Assembly: GCA_937895705.1 (NCBI GenBank)
Contig: CALBKM010000013.1
Location: 1 to 5,276, forward strand
Length of the DNA: 5,276 bases
Direction of reading: 5' to 3'
Source of the DNA: an uncultured Clostridia bacterium
GTDB taxonomy: Bacteria > Bacillota > Clostridia > Lachnospirales > Lachnospiraceae
Part shown: positions 4,857-5,276 of the stretch, one piece after another
How the letters are laid out: each line of letters begins with the position of its first letter
Position numbering within the stretch: position 1 is the stretch's first letter
Position numbers and translations under genes: made by a program
Notes under the pieces: model-generated
Seen by the model: the letters and a program-made list of their open reading frames with translations, nothing else
Database searches by the model: none
What the model was told of the DNA's origin: nothing

Positions 4857-5149
4857 ATGAAAGTAAAATTCAAATCTTTACTGTTTATACCAATTGTATT
4901 TTGCTTGATTGGTGTGACTACGAAGGAATAAAATCGAAATCGACGTTTACTCCGACGCAAAAGATGGAGAGTACAGTAACACCGATTCCGACAGTAACCC
5001 CGGAGCCGACTGAAACATCGAGACCGACCCGAAAATTGACCCGGAGTCAACAGTTTGAATTGGAGAAAAAGCAAAGGGAAGAGGAGCAACTCGCTCACCT
5101 CGTGAATGCTTCGCTTTCTCTCGGACACAGCAACTCGCTCACCTCGTGA
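4857..5149 (+). pseudogene. Frameshifted remnant of a small Thr/Pro-rich lipoprotein
   Basis: The ATG at 4857 begins MKVKFKSLLFIPIVFCLIG, a basic start plus hydrophobic core like an export signal, but the frame hits TAA at 4929-4931. A second frame (open through this region to the TGA at 5147-5149) reads CDYEGIKSKSTFTP from 4913, then TVTPIPTVTPEPTETSRPTR, a Thr/Pro-rich linker, then a charged segment SQQFELEKKQREEEQ. Adding one base after 4912 joins the two as ...FCLIG-C-DYEG..., a perfect lipobox with the Cys at +1. The most economical reading is therefore a lipoprotein gene with a one-base deletion, or a sequencing error. From about 5087 the frame is simply the tandem repeat and ends within its second copy, so the original C-terminus is lost or lies beyond the array. 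I see no clear SD before the ATG and no recognisable domain. Function is unknown. Confidence 0.55.
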
Positions 5150-5276
5150 ATGCTTCGCATTCTCTCGGACACAGCAACTCGCTCACCTCGTGAATGCTTT
5201 GCATTCTCTCGGTCGCGGCAGTCGCTCACCTCGTGAATGCTTTGCATTCTCTCGGACACAGCAACTCGCTCACCTC
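5087..5276. repeat. Tandem array of 43-44-bp units, continuing off the window
   Basis: There are four full units plus 15 bp of a fifth: 5087-5130, 5131-5174, 5175-5218 (44 bp each), 5219-5261 (43 bp) and 5262-5276. Units start CAACTCGCTCACCTCG and end CTCTCGGACACAG. Each centres on GAATGC-TTY-GCATTC, a 6-bp hairpin stem with a 3-nt loop; unit 1 has GCTTTC, which breaks one pair. Unit 3 ends GGTCGCGG instead of GGACACAG, and unit 4 begins CAGTCG. A 44-bp period is not a multiple of three and the units contain TGA, so the array is not a peptide repeat. It is unlike CRISPR: there are no unique spacers. It begins inside the lipoprotein remnant. Confidence 0.9.

Noticed and set aside
4739..5128. 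129-residue minus-strand ORF
   Set aside because: It is antisense to the lipoprotein remnant, begins inside the tandem repeat, has no SD, and has a shadow-like composition rich in Arg, Cys and Leu.
5087..5276. CRISPR array
   Set aside because: Units are directly contiguous with no unique spacers, and no cas gene is visible.

Overview
The window looks like ordinary chromosome from a low-to-mid-GC Firmicute, most likely a clostridial, Lachnospiraceae-type bacterium. The signs are strong AGGAGG ribosome binding sites, sigma-A-type promoters, short intrinsic terminators, an infC-rpmI-rplT operon behind an attenuator leader, and a lipoprotein cyclophilin. The taxonomic call is inferred from gene style, not proven. 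I see no phage, CRISPR, transposase, tRNA or rRNA gene.

Left part (1-1810): a MATE-type multidrug/cation antiporter runs leftwards off the edge, with about 296 N-terminal residues visible. It is divergent from a single purC-like gene (SAICAR synthetase). Both have well-spaced promoters in the 179-bp gap between them, and purC ends at a strong intrinsic terminator.

Middle (1811-3176): directly after the purC terminator is a dense nest of inverted repeats that folds on paper into a three-arm branched structure. It lies just beyond the 3' end of a small acidic protein gene of unknown function on the minus strand. Upstream of that gene, also on the minus strand, is a secreted lipoprotein peptidyl-prolyl isomerase of the cyclophilin family. 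A large compound hairpin terminator separates the two genes.

Right-centre (3277-4728): a consensus promoter and a roughly 200-nt leader with an internal terminator precede infC (IF3), rpmI (bL35) and rplT (bL20), and the operon closes with a terminator. This is the classic L20-autoregulated translation operon. infC starts at an ATT codon, the hallmark of IF3 self-control, so the operon appears to carry two feedback loops: attenuation in the leader and initiation-codon discrimination at infC.

Right end (4729-5276): remains of a small lipoprotein gene. Its signal peptide and its Thr/Pro-rich mature region are in different frames. Restoring one base recreates a perfect lipobox (LIGC). Its 3' end runs into a non-coding tandem array of 43-44-bp units, each with a small hairpin, that continues past the window edge.

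The most interesting items are the branched intergenic element, the frameshifted lipoprotein/tandem-repeat junction, and the paired control features of infC. None of them amounts to a clearly new system.
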